A DNA stretch of 6,383 nucleotides from an uncultured Ruminococcus sp. (GCA_945835085.1 CAMAIG010000094.1:1-6383), one strand, 5' to 3'. Positions 1 through 6,209 are shown, counted from the first letter of the stretch. Program-made: numbers and translations. Notes: a model not told the origin generated them from the sequence alone.

Positions 1-1
1 T

Positions 2-325
2 GGAGATTTCCTTGCAGAATATCAGGCAGGCGGAAAGATAGTAGTTCTCGGACTCGGATATGAGGACATCTGTCCCGTAGGTTCCTTCTGCGGAACAGGA
101 ATGCACGGCGGTGCTATATATATAAGGACCGAAAAGAAGCCTTCTGTTCCCGCACAGGTAAGTGTTCTGGAGGCTGATGATAAGGACAAGGAAGAGATAC
201 GCAGGGAAGTGGAAAAATATACAGCAGCCTTTGGCGGCAATACAGAAGAAATACTTTCGTCACATTTCTTCAAGCTTGTGCCTAACTCCGCAAATCCATA
301 CAAGCAGCTTTATGTGAATAACTGA
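2..325 (+). CDS. Glutamate synthase alpha-type domain 3 (GXGXG) protein, 3' end only
   Basis: The window holds the last 107 residues; the 5' part lies outside. The run GGKIVVLGL followed by SFCGTGMHGGAIYIR is typical of the glycine-rich right-handed beta-helix (GXGXG) domain that ends the large subunit of glutamate synthase. In the full enzyme this domain is structural and holds the glutaminase and FMN synthase domains together while ammonia passes between them. Many Clostridia encode it as a separate protein of about 240 residues beside separate amidotransferase and FMN-domain proteins. Because the start is cut off, I cannot tell a stand-alone subunit from a full-length GltB. The tail after about residue 45 (EADDKDKEEIRREVEKY) is charged and helical, and the protein ends in YVNN. 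It lies 102 bases upstream of an ANTAR regulator, a neighbourhood that fits nitrogen assimilation. The family call is fairly sure; the full architecture is unknown. Confidence 0.8.
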   Translation, partial: GDFLAEYQAGGKIVVLGLGYEDICPVGSFCGTGMHGGAIYIRTEKKPSVPAQVSVLEADDKDKEEIRREVEKYTAAFGGNTEEILSSHFFKLVPNSANPYKQLYVNN

Positions 326-332
326 TTTGCTA

Positions 333-361
333 TTGCATATTCCGGAAAAAAGAGCTATAAT
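333..361 (+). promoter_or_regulatory. Sigma-A-type promoter for the ANTAR-dapF-dapL row
   Basis: A perfect -10 box TATAAT (356-361) lies 17 bases downstream of TTGCAT (333-338), which keeps the TTG of the -35 consensus. The predicted start is near 368, giving a leader of about 60 bases before the ANTAR start codon. The spacer contains the 8-bp palindrome TTCCGGAA (340-347), which could be a regulator site but may be chance. No terminator separates this promoter from the upstream gene, so read-through from the glutamate synthase operon could also contribute. Confidence 0.6.
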
Positions 362-372
362 ATTAAGAGTAT

Positions 373-400
373 GGCAGCAGGATATGTATATGCTGCTGCC
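373..400 (+). promoter_or_regulatory. Leader hairpin upstream of the ANTAR gene
   Basis: GGCAGCAG (373-380) pairs perfectly with CTGCTGCC (393-400). Inside, after a G-G mismatch, ATA (382-384) can pair with TAT (389-391) around a TGTA loop. The hairpin begins only about five bases after the predicted transcription start and ends 11 bases before the Shine-Dalgarno sequence. No T-run follows, so it is not an intrinsic terminator as written. It could stabilise the 5' end of the message or be a regulatory RNA element; the stem is plain in the sequence, the role is inference. Confidence 0.55.
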
Positions 401-427
401 CGATACCGATGAAAGGAGCGTCTTTGT

Positions 428-1012
428 ATGTCCGGATGTAATGTTCTTATAGCCGCAGGGTCGGAAGAAACCGGTGCAGGTGTTTCGTCAATGGCTTCCG
501 AAGCAGGGATAAAGGATATTTCTCTAACAGACGGGGCAAATGTCAGGGAAGTATTAGGCAGAAAAAGCTATTCCGTTGTGATACTTGTCCTTCCCCTTGA
601 AAATGAATTCGGTCTGGAAGTAGCTTCTATTGTAAGCAGAAGCACAGATTCCGTTCTTGTTGTTTTCGCTCCTTCAAAGGTATATGATGAGGTATGCTCA
701 AAGATATTGAAGCTTGGTGCAATTGTTGTGCCTAAATCGGCTTCAAGAAGTGTTGCAGTCAATACTGTCAAATATGCTTGTGAGCTGAAGGCAAGAAATG
801 ACGAGATAAAGTCCGAAAATCGTATGCTGCGGGAAATGGTCAATGAAATGAAGCTTGTAAGCCGTGCAAAATGTGTGCTTATCGAGTATCTGCGAATAAC
901 GGAAAAGGAAGCTCACAGACAAATTCAGAAGCGAGCTATGGACCAGAGAATATCACTTACGGAGGTTGCGGAGGATATTCTTAAAACCTACGAGTACAGA
1001 AAAGATAACTAA
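428..1012 (+). CDS. ANTAR-domain response regulator with degenerate receiver
   Basis: A 194-residue protein with an N-terminal receiver-like fold (about 1-115), a helical linker (about 118-145, rich in K, E and R) and a C-terminal ANTAR three-helix domain (about 140-188). The ANTAR signature is visible as RAKCVLIEYLRITEKEAH then IQKRAMDQRISLTEVAEDIL, with R146-A147-K148, A162, A170-M171 and V180-A181 at the usual conserved places. ANTAR proteins bind paired RNA stem-loops in leader transcripts and prevent termination, usually in nitrogen or carbon genes. The receiver looks unable to be phosphorylated: the strand that should end in the acceptor Asp reads SVVILVLP (49-56) with no acidic residue, although the switch-type Lys (K103) remains. 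The start is supported by AAAGGAG (412-418) nine bases upstream. It probably heads the operon with dapF (18 bases downstream). Its RNA targets cannot be named from this window; a role in nitrogen control is inferred from the adjacent glutamate synthase-type gene. Confidence 0.87.
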   Translation: MSGCNVLIAAGSEETGAGVSSMASEAGIKDISLTDGANVREVLGRKSYSVVILVLPLENEFGLEVASIVSRSTDSVLVVFAPSKVYDEVCSKILKLGAIVVPKSASRSVAVNTVKYACELKARNDEIKSENRMLREMVNEMKLVSRAKCVLIEYLRITEKEAHRQIQKRAMDQRISLTEVAEDILKTYEYRKDN

Positions 1013-1015
1013 GCG

Positions 1016-1021
1016 AAAGGA
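1016..1021 (+). promoter_or_regulatory. Ribosome binding site fixing the dapF start
   Basis: AAAGGA lies nine bases before the ATG at 1031 but directly abuts the ATG at 1022-1024. The spacing favours 1031, which also gives the usual DapF N-terminus MKFTKMHGIGND. Confidence 0.7.
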
Positions 1022-1030
1022 ATGCCTGCA

Positions 1031-1867
1031 ATGAAATTCACAAAAATGCATGGTATCGGAAACGATTACGTTTACATAAACTGTTTTGAGGAAAATGTGG
1101 AAGACCCGTCAAGAGTTTCAGAGATCATCAGTGACCGTCATTTCGGAATAGGCTCCGACGGACTTGTGCTTATTATGCCCTCACAAAAGGCTGATTTTCG
1201 GATGAGAATGTTTAATGCCGACGGCAGCGAGGGAAATATGTGCGGCAACGCTACCCGCTGCATAGGGAAATATGTTTATGACAACAAAATGACCGATAAA
1301 ACAGAAATTACGCTGGAAACAAGAAGCGGTATAAAAAAGCTTACTCTTTTCCCCGAGAACGGAAAGGTCAAGACCGTCCTTGTGGATATGGGAAAGGCTA
1401 TATTAAAGCCTTCGGATATACCCATGACAGCAGAAGGGGACAGCTTTGTAAATAAGCCGATAAACGTTGACGGCAGGGAAGTCAATGTAACTGCTGTTTC
1501 CATGGGAAATCCCCATGCAGTAACCTTTGTTGATGATGTTGATGTCCTTGAGCTTGAAAAAATAGGTCCCCTTTTTGAGAATAATACCATGTTTCCTGAA
1601 AGAGTTAATACGGAATTTGTTAAGGTCATCGACGGCCATACTTTTCAGATGAGAGTATGGGAACGTGGCTCGGGAGAAACATGGGCGTGCGGCACGGGAG
1701 CGTGTGCATCGGCAGTTGCCTGTGTGCTGAACGGATTTTTTCCATATGACATGGAAATTACTGCAAAACTCAGAGGCGGAGATCTGTATCTTACATACAG
1801 ATTCGATGGCACGGTGCTTATGAGAGGTCCTGCAGAAACGGTTTTCACCGGAGAGATCGAGCTTTGA
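1031..1867 (+). CDS. dapF: Diaminopimelate epimerase
   Basis: This cytoplasmic, cofactor-independent enzyme interconverts LL- and meso-diaminopimelate, the step before lysine and the source of meso-DAP for peptidoglycan. The 278-residue length matches the family. The N-terminus MKFTKMHGIGNDY is the family hallmark. Both catalytic cysteines are present in the two-base racemase motifs: C71 in DGSEGNMCGNATRC and C220 in ETWACGTGACAS. The substrate-binding stretch MGNPHAVTFV is at about 158-167. The ATG nine bases further upstream would add MPA but leaves no room for the ribosome binding site. Two stop codons in tandem (TGA TAA) end the frame, and dapL starts 25 bases later. All key residues are intact, so the enzyme should be active. 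Confidence 0.96.
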   Translation: MKFTKMHGIGNDYVYINCFEENVEDPSRVSEIISDRHFGIGSDGLVLIMPSQKADFRMRMFNADGSEGNMCGNATRCIGKYVYDNKMTDKTEITLETRSGIKKLTLFPENGKVKTVLVDMGKAILKPSDIPMTAEGDSFVNKPINVDGREVNVTAVSMGNPHAVTFVDDVDVLELEKIGPLFENNTMFPERVNTEFVKVIDGHTFQMRVWERGSGETWACGTGACASAVACVLNGFFPYDMEITAKLRGGDLYLTYRFDGTVLMRGPAETVFTGEIEL

Positions 1868-1892
1868 TAACAGAAGAAATGGGTGAGTAGAA

Positions 1893-3098
1893 ATGGTTAA
1901 GATCAACGAAAATTTCCTTACAATGAAAAAGAATTATCTTTTTATAGATATTGCAAAAAGGATCAAGGCTTTTACACAAGCCAATCCCGACAAGCCAATT
2001 ATCAGAATGGGCATTGGAGATGTAACACAGCCCTTGGCGCCTGTTGTTGTTGAAGCAATGAAAAAGGGTGCAGATGAGCTTGGCAGGAAGGAAACCTTCA
2101 AGGGCTATGAGGACAGCGGAGCAGGTTATGACTTCTTAAAAAAAGCAATAGCCGGTTATTATGCAGGCTTCGGAGTTTCCCTGGAGCTTTCCGAAATACG
2201 GGTCAATGATGGTGCAAAGGCTGACTGCGGCAATATTGTTGATATTTTCGGGGACGACAATACCATTCTTATAACCGATCCCGCATATCCCGTGTATGTT
2301 GATTCAAATACAATGTGCGGCAGAAAGATAATATACGCCGATTCAAACGAGGAAAACGGATTTGCTGCAATGCCCGATCCCGGCGTCCATGCAGACATTA
2401 TCTATCTCTGCTCTCCCAATAATCCCACAGGCTCGGTATATACTGCCGCTCAGCTGAAGGAATGGGTGGATTATGCCCTTGAAAATGAAGCTATTATTAT
2501 ATTTGACTCAGCATACGAGGCATTTATCTCAGACCCTGAGCTTCCGAGAAGTATTTTCTGTATTGAAGGCTCAAAGAAATGTGCAATCGAGATGTGCTCC
2601 CTTTCAAAAACTGCAGGATTTACGGGGACCCGATGCGGATATACCGTAATTCCCGAGGAGCTAATCGTCAAAGCCTCCGATGGTTCCGATGTCAGCATTG
2701 CACAGCTGTGGGGACGCAGACAGGGAAGCAAGTTCAATGGCGTGTCCTATCCTGTTCAGTGCGGAGCTGCAGCGGTATTCACACCTGAGGGACAGAAGCA
2801 GACCCATGAAGCCATAGACTACTACCGCAGAAATGCAAAGGTAATGGCTGATACCCTTAAAGAGCTTGGCATAAAGTTTACAGGGGGCATCAATTCTCCC
2901 TATATCTGGCTCAAATGTCCTGATAATATGGGCAGCTGGGAATTTTTCGATCATCTTCTCAATAATATCCAGGTTGTGGGAACTCCCGGTGAAGGATTTG
3001 GCAAAAACGGTGCAGGCTGGTTCAGACTTACAGCCTTCGGTACATATGAAAATACCGTTGAAGCCATGAAGAGATTTAAAGAATTGCTCGGAAATTAA
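1893..3098 (+). CDS. dapL: LL-diaminopimelate aminotransferase
   Basis: This PLP-dependent fold-type I aminotransferase converts tetrahydrodipicolinate directly to LL-diaminopimelate with glutamate as amino donor, bypassing the acylated intermediates of the succinylase and acetylase routes. The 401 residues are close to the usual length of about 410. Visible landmarks are IRMGIGDVTQPLAP near the N-terminus, DPAYPVYVD (129-137), SPNNPTG (174-180, N177 contacting PLP), FDSAYEA (204-210, D205 and Y208), the PLP lysine K239 in SLSKTAGFTGTRCGY with phosphate-binding R247, and the substrate-carboxylate arginine R378 in GWFRLTAFG. The loop GYEDSGAGY (71-79) differs from the GYG-x-EQG form I would expect in many DapL proteins, so confirmation of subclass is worthwhile. 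GGTGAG (1882-1887) serves as ribosome binding site. The product feeds DapF, encoded just upstream, and the donor glutamate ties the pair to the neighbouring nitrogen genes. A general aromatic or aspartate aminotransferase is unlikely given the dapF linkage and the motifs. Confidence 0.93.
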   Translation: MVKINENFLTMKKNYLFIDIAKRIKAFTQANPDKPIIRMGIGDVTQPLAPVVVEAMKKGADELGRKETFKGYEDSGAGYDFLKKAIAGYYAGFGVSLELSEIRVNDGAKADCGNIVDIFGDDNTILITDPAYPVYVDSNTMCGRKIIYADSNEENGFAAMPDPGVHADIIYLCSPNNPTGSVYTAAQLKEWVDYALENEAIIIFDSAYEAFISDPELPRSIFCIEGSKKCAIEMCSLSKTAGFTGTRCGYTVIPEELIVKASDGSDVSIAQLWGRRQGSKFNGVSYPVQCGAAAVFTPEGQKQTHEAIDYYRRNAKVMADTLKELGIKFTGGINSPYIWLKCPDNMGSWEFFDHLLNNIQVVGTPGEGFGKNGAGWFRLTAFGTYENTVEAMKRFKELLGN

Positions 3099-3104
3099 AA
3101 AAAA

Positions 3105-3132
3105 GGCAGGAGAACATAAAAACTCTCCTGCC
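3105..3132. terminator. Bidirectional intrinsic terminator between convergent operons
   Basis: GGCAGGAGA (3105-3113) and TCTCCTGCC (3124-3132) form a perfect 9-bp GC-rich stem with a 10-base loop. Eight A residues (3097-3104) lie directly to its left, giving an ideal eight-U tract for transcripts of the minus-strand operon. On the plus strand the hairpin is followed by ATTTATTATATATTA, a weaker U-rich tail that should still end the dapL message. The A-run overlaps the dapL stop codon, and the minus-strand gene stops five bases to the right of the stem. Confidence 0.88.
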
Positions 3133-3137
3133 ATTTA

Positions 3138-4205
3138 TTATATATTATCGTATATTCCTTCGATCTGCTTGCGAACCTTTGTAAGAGCGCCAAGCATATG
3201 ATCGGAAAAAGCACCGCATTCACCGTTCATTATCATGTTGTAAGCCTTTTCGTGGCTGTATCCTCGCTTATAGATACTGTTGCTCACAAGACCGTCATAA
3301 GCATCAGCAAGACTTACGATCTGTGCAGGCAGGGGAATTTCTTCTCCTACCAGTCCATCGGGATAACCGCTGCCGTCAAATCTCTCATGATGATGACGAA
3401 CTATCTGGCGGCATATCTCGGCAAAATCATGTTCTTCGATCATTTCAAGACGTTCAACTATCTCGCAGCCCTTTGTTGTATGCGATTTAACAAGCTCAAA
3501 TTCCTGATCGGAAAGTCTTCCGGGTTTAAGAAGAATATTATCGGGAATGCATATTTTTCCAATATCGTGAAGAACAGACGCATTTACGATAGTTTCTATT
3601 TTCTCGCTTGTAAGCTGATATACGGGATAAAGATTTGAAAAGCTGTTGGCTATAAGCTCGGTTATCTGTTCAATTCGCTGAACATGGAGATTAGGCTCAA
3701 GATTTCTGAATTCAAGAATATCACTGAGAGTTTCGATAAGCTTATTCTGATACTTTTTAAGCTTACTGTTCTGGTCGGAAATAAGCCTTACCTGGCGGTC
3801 AACCATGTATTGAAGCCTGTGATTGCTGGTGTATAGGTCGAGAATACTTTCAAGACGTCTTTTAACAATAACCGGAGCAAAGGGCTTTGATATGAGTGCC
3901 ATTACACCCAGATTATAGCACTCATTTGAAACATCATCCGCAAAGCTGTCAGCAATAATTACCTTAGGAACATCGGACATAATATTTTTCTGGTCAAGTG
4001 CCTTAATAAAATCACGGGCATCTATCTGAGGCATATTCAGACGCAGAATAAGCATAACAACATCATCGGAATTGAGATTGATATAGCCGAGAGCAGTTAC
4101 ACCATCTGTGAAAACCTCAGTGCTGTACTTTTCAGCGAACATTTTTTTTAGCATTCCGCCTGTAAATTTATCATTATCAACAATTATGATCTTATCTTTC
4201 TCCAT
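3138..4205 (-). CDS. Receiver-like/HD-GYP protein, probable cyclic-di-GMP phosphodiesterase
   Basis: A 355-residue cytoplasmic protein: receiver-like domain (about 1-120), helical linker (about 122-165) and HD-GYP domain (about 165-350). HD-GYP enzymes hydrolyse cyclic di-GMP with a di- or tri-metal site. The ligands expected from the family are visible: E170 and H174 (E-x3-H in LEPNLH), H213-D214 in HDIGK with K217, H242 in KSHT, the HHHE run (271-274), GYP (280-282) within FDGSGYPDG, and D301 in LADAYD. The receiver is degenerate. Where the phosphoacceptor Asp should precede two residues and MP, it has R55 (LRLNMP); the acidic pair reads D10-N11; the switch Thr position is A85; K107 in SKPF is retained. 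Classical phosphotransfer is therefore unlikely and the domain may be a partner-binding module. AGAGGAG seven bases upstream of the ATG gives a strong start. It is the second gene of a probable two-gene operon with the DUF342 protein. Enzyme activity is inferred from intact residues, not shown. Confidence 0.9.
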   Translation of the reverse strand: MEKDKIIIVDNDKFTGGMLKKMFAEKYSTEVFTDGVTALGYINLNSDDVVMLILRLNMPQIDARDFIKALDQKNIMSDVPKVIIADSFADDVSNECYNLGVMALISKPFAPVIVKRRLESILDLYTSNHRLQYMVDRQVRLISDQNSKLKKYQNKLIETLSDILEFRNLEPNLHVQRIEQITELIANSFSNLYPVYQLTSEKIETIVNASVLHDIGKICIPDNILLKPGRLSDQEFELVKSHTTKGCEIVERLEMIEEHDFAEICRQIVRHHHERFDGSGYPDGLVGEEIPLPAQIVSLADAYDGLVSNSIYKRGYSHEKAYNMIMNGECGAFSDHMLGALTKVRKQIEGIYDNI

Positions 4206-4242
4206 ATATTTTCTCCTCTTGCAGGCAGCTTATCGGACGGTT

Positions 4243-6102
4243 TTATTTTATATACTGCTTGCTGATTATTGATTCTCCTCTTAGAAGGAATGTAACGTTT
4301 TCGCATTCTTCTCTGACGATCTTCATAATTCCGTTAATATTGACATCAACATTGGGATAAATGACCGAGGAAGCATTTAGCGAAACGTCCTTCTGCAGCT
4401 CTATGCTGTTAAGCACAGAGCTTATCTCAGCTGTCAAGGAGTTGTATGATGCTATTTTCATTCTCAGAGCGATACCTACCTTAACATATGTATCGTTGCT
4501 TTCGAGCTGCTCCGGAGGAATGGAAAGTATCATATGCTGTTCTGCTTTTTTCAGCAGCGTTATCTCTTTTTCGACCTGTTCTCTGTGAGAAGATGCAGCG
4601 GCGAGCTTATCAACATAATGCTTTTTGTCACCGAGCTTGAATGAGGTTTTCATATGAGCGATATTGCCCGCAGAGCGGAGGAAAACACTTTTTCCGACGG
4701 CAACCGAGCCTCCGCAGATTATTCCCATAACTCCCTTTGCACGGACATTTTCACCCGCAATGATATTGCTGTTGATAATATAATTTGTTTCAATATCGGC
4801 TCCTGCACGGACAAAGGCTTTTTCAAAAAAGTCCCCCATAATATTTCTCTGTGCGGCAACATAACCGCTGTTATCGGCATTGACGCCGCCCGAGATAATG
4901 ATGTTATTCCCTGCAGAGATATATGCACCCTGAACAAAACCATCAATAATGACGTCACCCTTGGCATCAATAATAGCGCCGTCACAAACATTTCCTTTTA
5001 TCTTGATTGAACCGGGACATGATATATATCCGCTAAGGTATGTAACATCGTTGTTGATAAGGATAATATTCTGTATTTCAATTGAATAGGTATCCTCGTG
5101 AAAAATGATATGCCCGTCCCTTTTGGCAACATAGGTCACACCGTCTTCAAGAAGGAAAATATCATTTCCGGAAAGCTTGGGTATTTCTTTTCCCATTGTA
5201 TTGATAATTTCGTCGCCGAATACGGTATAGCCGTTGCTGCCGCTTTCGGGGGGAGTGTATATTGCGACCTTGTCGCCCTTTTTGACCATCTCCACTGGAT
5301 ATGCGGCGGAGAAATCCACTGTTCCGTCTGTTCGTGCAGCGTCGGCGTCATCGGTAATTTCAGTCTTTAGGAAGCTGTAAAAACCGTTTTTTCCCTGTTT
5401 ATATGGAATTCCCTGGGCTGCAAGAAATTCATCTCTTGTGTTTTCATTCAGAGCGTCCTGAATAAGCTCCTTTGAAATACCGAAAATTATACCGTTGTTT
5501 TTTAGCGCACGGGTTATATCAAATACCGTAAGGCTATGTTCCTCGGGAAGTGTAACATAAGCAGAGAGAAGATCATTGCTTAATCTGATAGATATGCCGG
5601 TTTCTTCATCTTTAAGTGTTCTTCCGTAGCAGTCGGAAACTATTTTGTATTTATCATTAAACAGCTTGCTGCGCATTTTTTTCATATCGCTGGTGCTGTA
5701 AATAAGCTTTGCGTATGAGCTTACGTCAAGCCCAAGCTCAAGACCGATACGGATCTGATGCATCTGTGTGTTCAGAAACATTACTTTTGCATATATTGAA
5801 GCGTCCACTCCGTTTTCTATACCTTTGCGTATCTCATACATCTGTGCCCAGGAGAAGTGGGAATTAGCATACAGAGAAACGTCTATCTTATTTTTCAGTC
5901 CCATTCTTATCTCATGGAGCTGGAACGGAGAATATGTCTTTTCGGAATATCCACGGAGGTCTACTCCAGCTGTTTCTGCTGCTTTGATTTCCTTTTCAAG
6001 CTCAGCCTGATGTCTGTTTGAGGGGGATTCAGATTCTGCTGCAGAGATATTACCATTATTAATTGTCTGATTACCGATTTCCTTAATTAACAGCTTTTTC
6101 AA
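4243..6102 (-). CDS. DUF342/FapA-family beta-helix protein with N-terminal 26-residue repeats
   Basis: A 619-residue protein in three parts. Residues 1-32 are polar and low in complexity. Residues 35-146 are a tandem repeat array (separate entry). From about 150 on it is a DUF342/FapA-type protein: a globular N-part, the motif PPESGSNGYTVFGDEI (284-299), where other members have a P-G-x-x-G-x-D-V-x-G pattern, then a parallel beta-helix rich in short G/N/D turns (about 340-475) including the family stretch AAQRNIMGDFFEKAFVRAGADI and IIAGENVRAKG-VMGIICGG, and a helical coiled-coil region (about 495-570) before the C-terminus. FapA proteins are linked in other bacteria to polar localisation and flagellar assembly, but most DUF342 members have no proven role. 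There is no signal peptide or membrane segment. The start is TTG, supported by GGAGGG five bases upstream; the next in-frame Met is at residue 67, inside the repeats. It lies 37 bases upstream of the HD-GYP gene, suggesting joint function in cyclic-di-GMP-linked surface or polarity control (inference). Confidence 0.85.
   Translation of the reverse strand: MKKLLIKEIGNQTINNGNISAAESESPSNRHQAELEKEIKAAETAGVDLRGYSEKTYSPFQLHEIRMGLKNKIDVSLYANSHFSWAQMYEIRKGIENGVDASIYAKVMFLNTQMHQIRIGLELGLDVSSYAKLIYSTSDMKKMRSKLFNDKYKIVSDCYGRTLKDEETGISIRLSNDLLSAYVTLPEEHSLTVFDITRALKNNGIIFGISKELIQDALNENTRDEFLAAQGIPYKQGKNGFYSFLKTEITDDADAARTDGTVDFSAAYPVEMVKKGDKVAIYTPPESGSNGYTVFGDEIINTMGKEIPKLSGNDIFLLEDGVTYVAKRDGHIIFHEDTYSIEIQNIILINNDVTYLSGYISCPGSIKIKGNVCDGAIIDAKGDVIIDGFVQGAYISAGNNIIISGGVNADNSGYVAAQRNIMGDFFEKAFVRAGADIETNYIINSNIIAGENVRAKGVMGIICGGSVAVGKSVFLRSAGNIAHMKTSFKLGDKKHYVDKLAAASSHREQVEKEITLLKKAEQHMILSIPPEQLESNDTYVKVGIALRMKIASYNSLTAEISSVLNSIELQKDVSLNASSVIYPNVDVNINGIMKIVREECENVTFLLRGESIISKQYIK
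5665..6000 (-). repeat. Tandem 26-residue protein repeats in the DUF342 protein
   Basis: Four units in register start at residues 35, 61, 87 and 113, with a truncated fifth at 139-146. The approximate consensus is Q-M-x-x-I-R-x-G-L-E-x-G-x-D-V-S-x-Y-A-x, followed by a six-residue variable linker; examples are QMYEIRKGIENGVDASIYAK and QMHQIRIGLELGLDVSSYAK. The first unit is the most divergent but keeps I39, V47-D48 and Y52. Each unit looks like a helix (Q-x-x-I-R-x-G-L), a G-x-D turn and a second short helix. The DNA copies differ at many synonymous sites, so this is an old protein repeat and not a recent nucleotide duplication. Function unknown; helical repeats of this kind usually bind partners. 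Confidence 0.8.
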
Positions 6103-6107
6103 GTTAT

Positions 6108-6113
6108 CCCTCC
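6108..6113 (-). promoter_or_regulatory. Ribosome binding site supporting a TTG start
   Basis: Read on the minus strand, GGAGGG lies five bases before TTG at 6102-6100. There is no in-frame ATG or GTG at suitable distance, so this site is the main argument for the TTG start of the DUF342 gene. Confidence 0.75.
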
Positions 6114-6146
6114 GTTTTTTAATTATTTGACACTTTACCGCATTAT

Positions 6147-6155
6147 ATTATATCA
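6147..6155 (-). promoter_or_regulatory. Extended -10 promoter of the DUF342/HD-GYP operon
   Basis: The minus strand reads TGATATAAT, a TGn extended -10 with a consensus TATAAT box. A second overlapping TATAAT occurs at 6142-6147. No recognisable -35 box is present at 17 bases, where the sequence (GCGACG, about 6170-6175) falls in the inverted repeat next door; extended -10 promoters can do without one. The predicted start near 6140 gives a leader of about 38 bases. Confidence 0.5.
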
Positions 6156-6158
6156 TAA

Positions 6159-6205
6159 AAATATGAACACGTCGCATGATTTATATGTACAACGTGTTCA
6201 TATTT
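6159..6205 (-). terminator. 14-bp inverted repeat, probable terminator of the right-edge gene
   Basis: AAATATGAACACGT (6159-6172) and ACGTGTTCATATTT (6192-6205) are perfect inverted copies separated by 19 bases. On the minus strand the repeat begins five bases after the stop codon of the right-edge gene, and the stem runs into TTTTT, as expected for an intrinsic terminator, although the stem is AT-rich and the loop long (the loop could pair further, GCAT with ATGT). It lies against the -10 box of the next operon, so it may double as an operator. Confidence 0.6.
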
Positions 6206-6209
6206 AAAA

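Noticed and set aside
373..400. Intrinsic terminator after the glutamate synthase-type gene
   Set aside because: The stem is strong but no T-run follows; it lies downstream of a promoter and close to the ribosome binding site.
326..427. Classical ANTAR target made of two stem-loops with A1/G4 hexaloops
   Set aside because: Only one clear stem is present, and its possible six-base loop (ATGTAT) lacks G at position 4.
1022..1030. Upstream ATG for dapF adding MPA
   Set aside because: It directly abuts the AAAGGA ribosome binding site; the ATG at 1031 has nine-base spacing and gives the standard family N-terminus.
1403..1906. Minus-strand open frame of 167 codons over dapF
   Set aside because: It is antisense to a gene with intact catalytic motifs, shows no recognisable motif, and has no convincing ribosome binding site.
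2661..3134. Minus-strand open frame of 157 codons over the end of dapL
   Set aside because: It runs through the terminator hairpin and is antisense to conserved DapL sequence; it is a shadow frame.
3198..3638. Plus-strand open frame of 146 codons opposite the HD-GYP domain
   Set aside because: The opposite strand encodes HDIGK and GSGYP motifs in order, which chance would not give; this frame has no family features.
6127..6154. Plus-strand promoter TTGACA with TATATC at 16 bases, pointing antisense into the right-edge gene
   Set aside because: The -35 box is perfect but the -10 is weak in an AT-rich stretch, and no plus-strand gene follows; likely chance, though an antisense transcript cannot be excluded.
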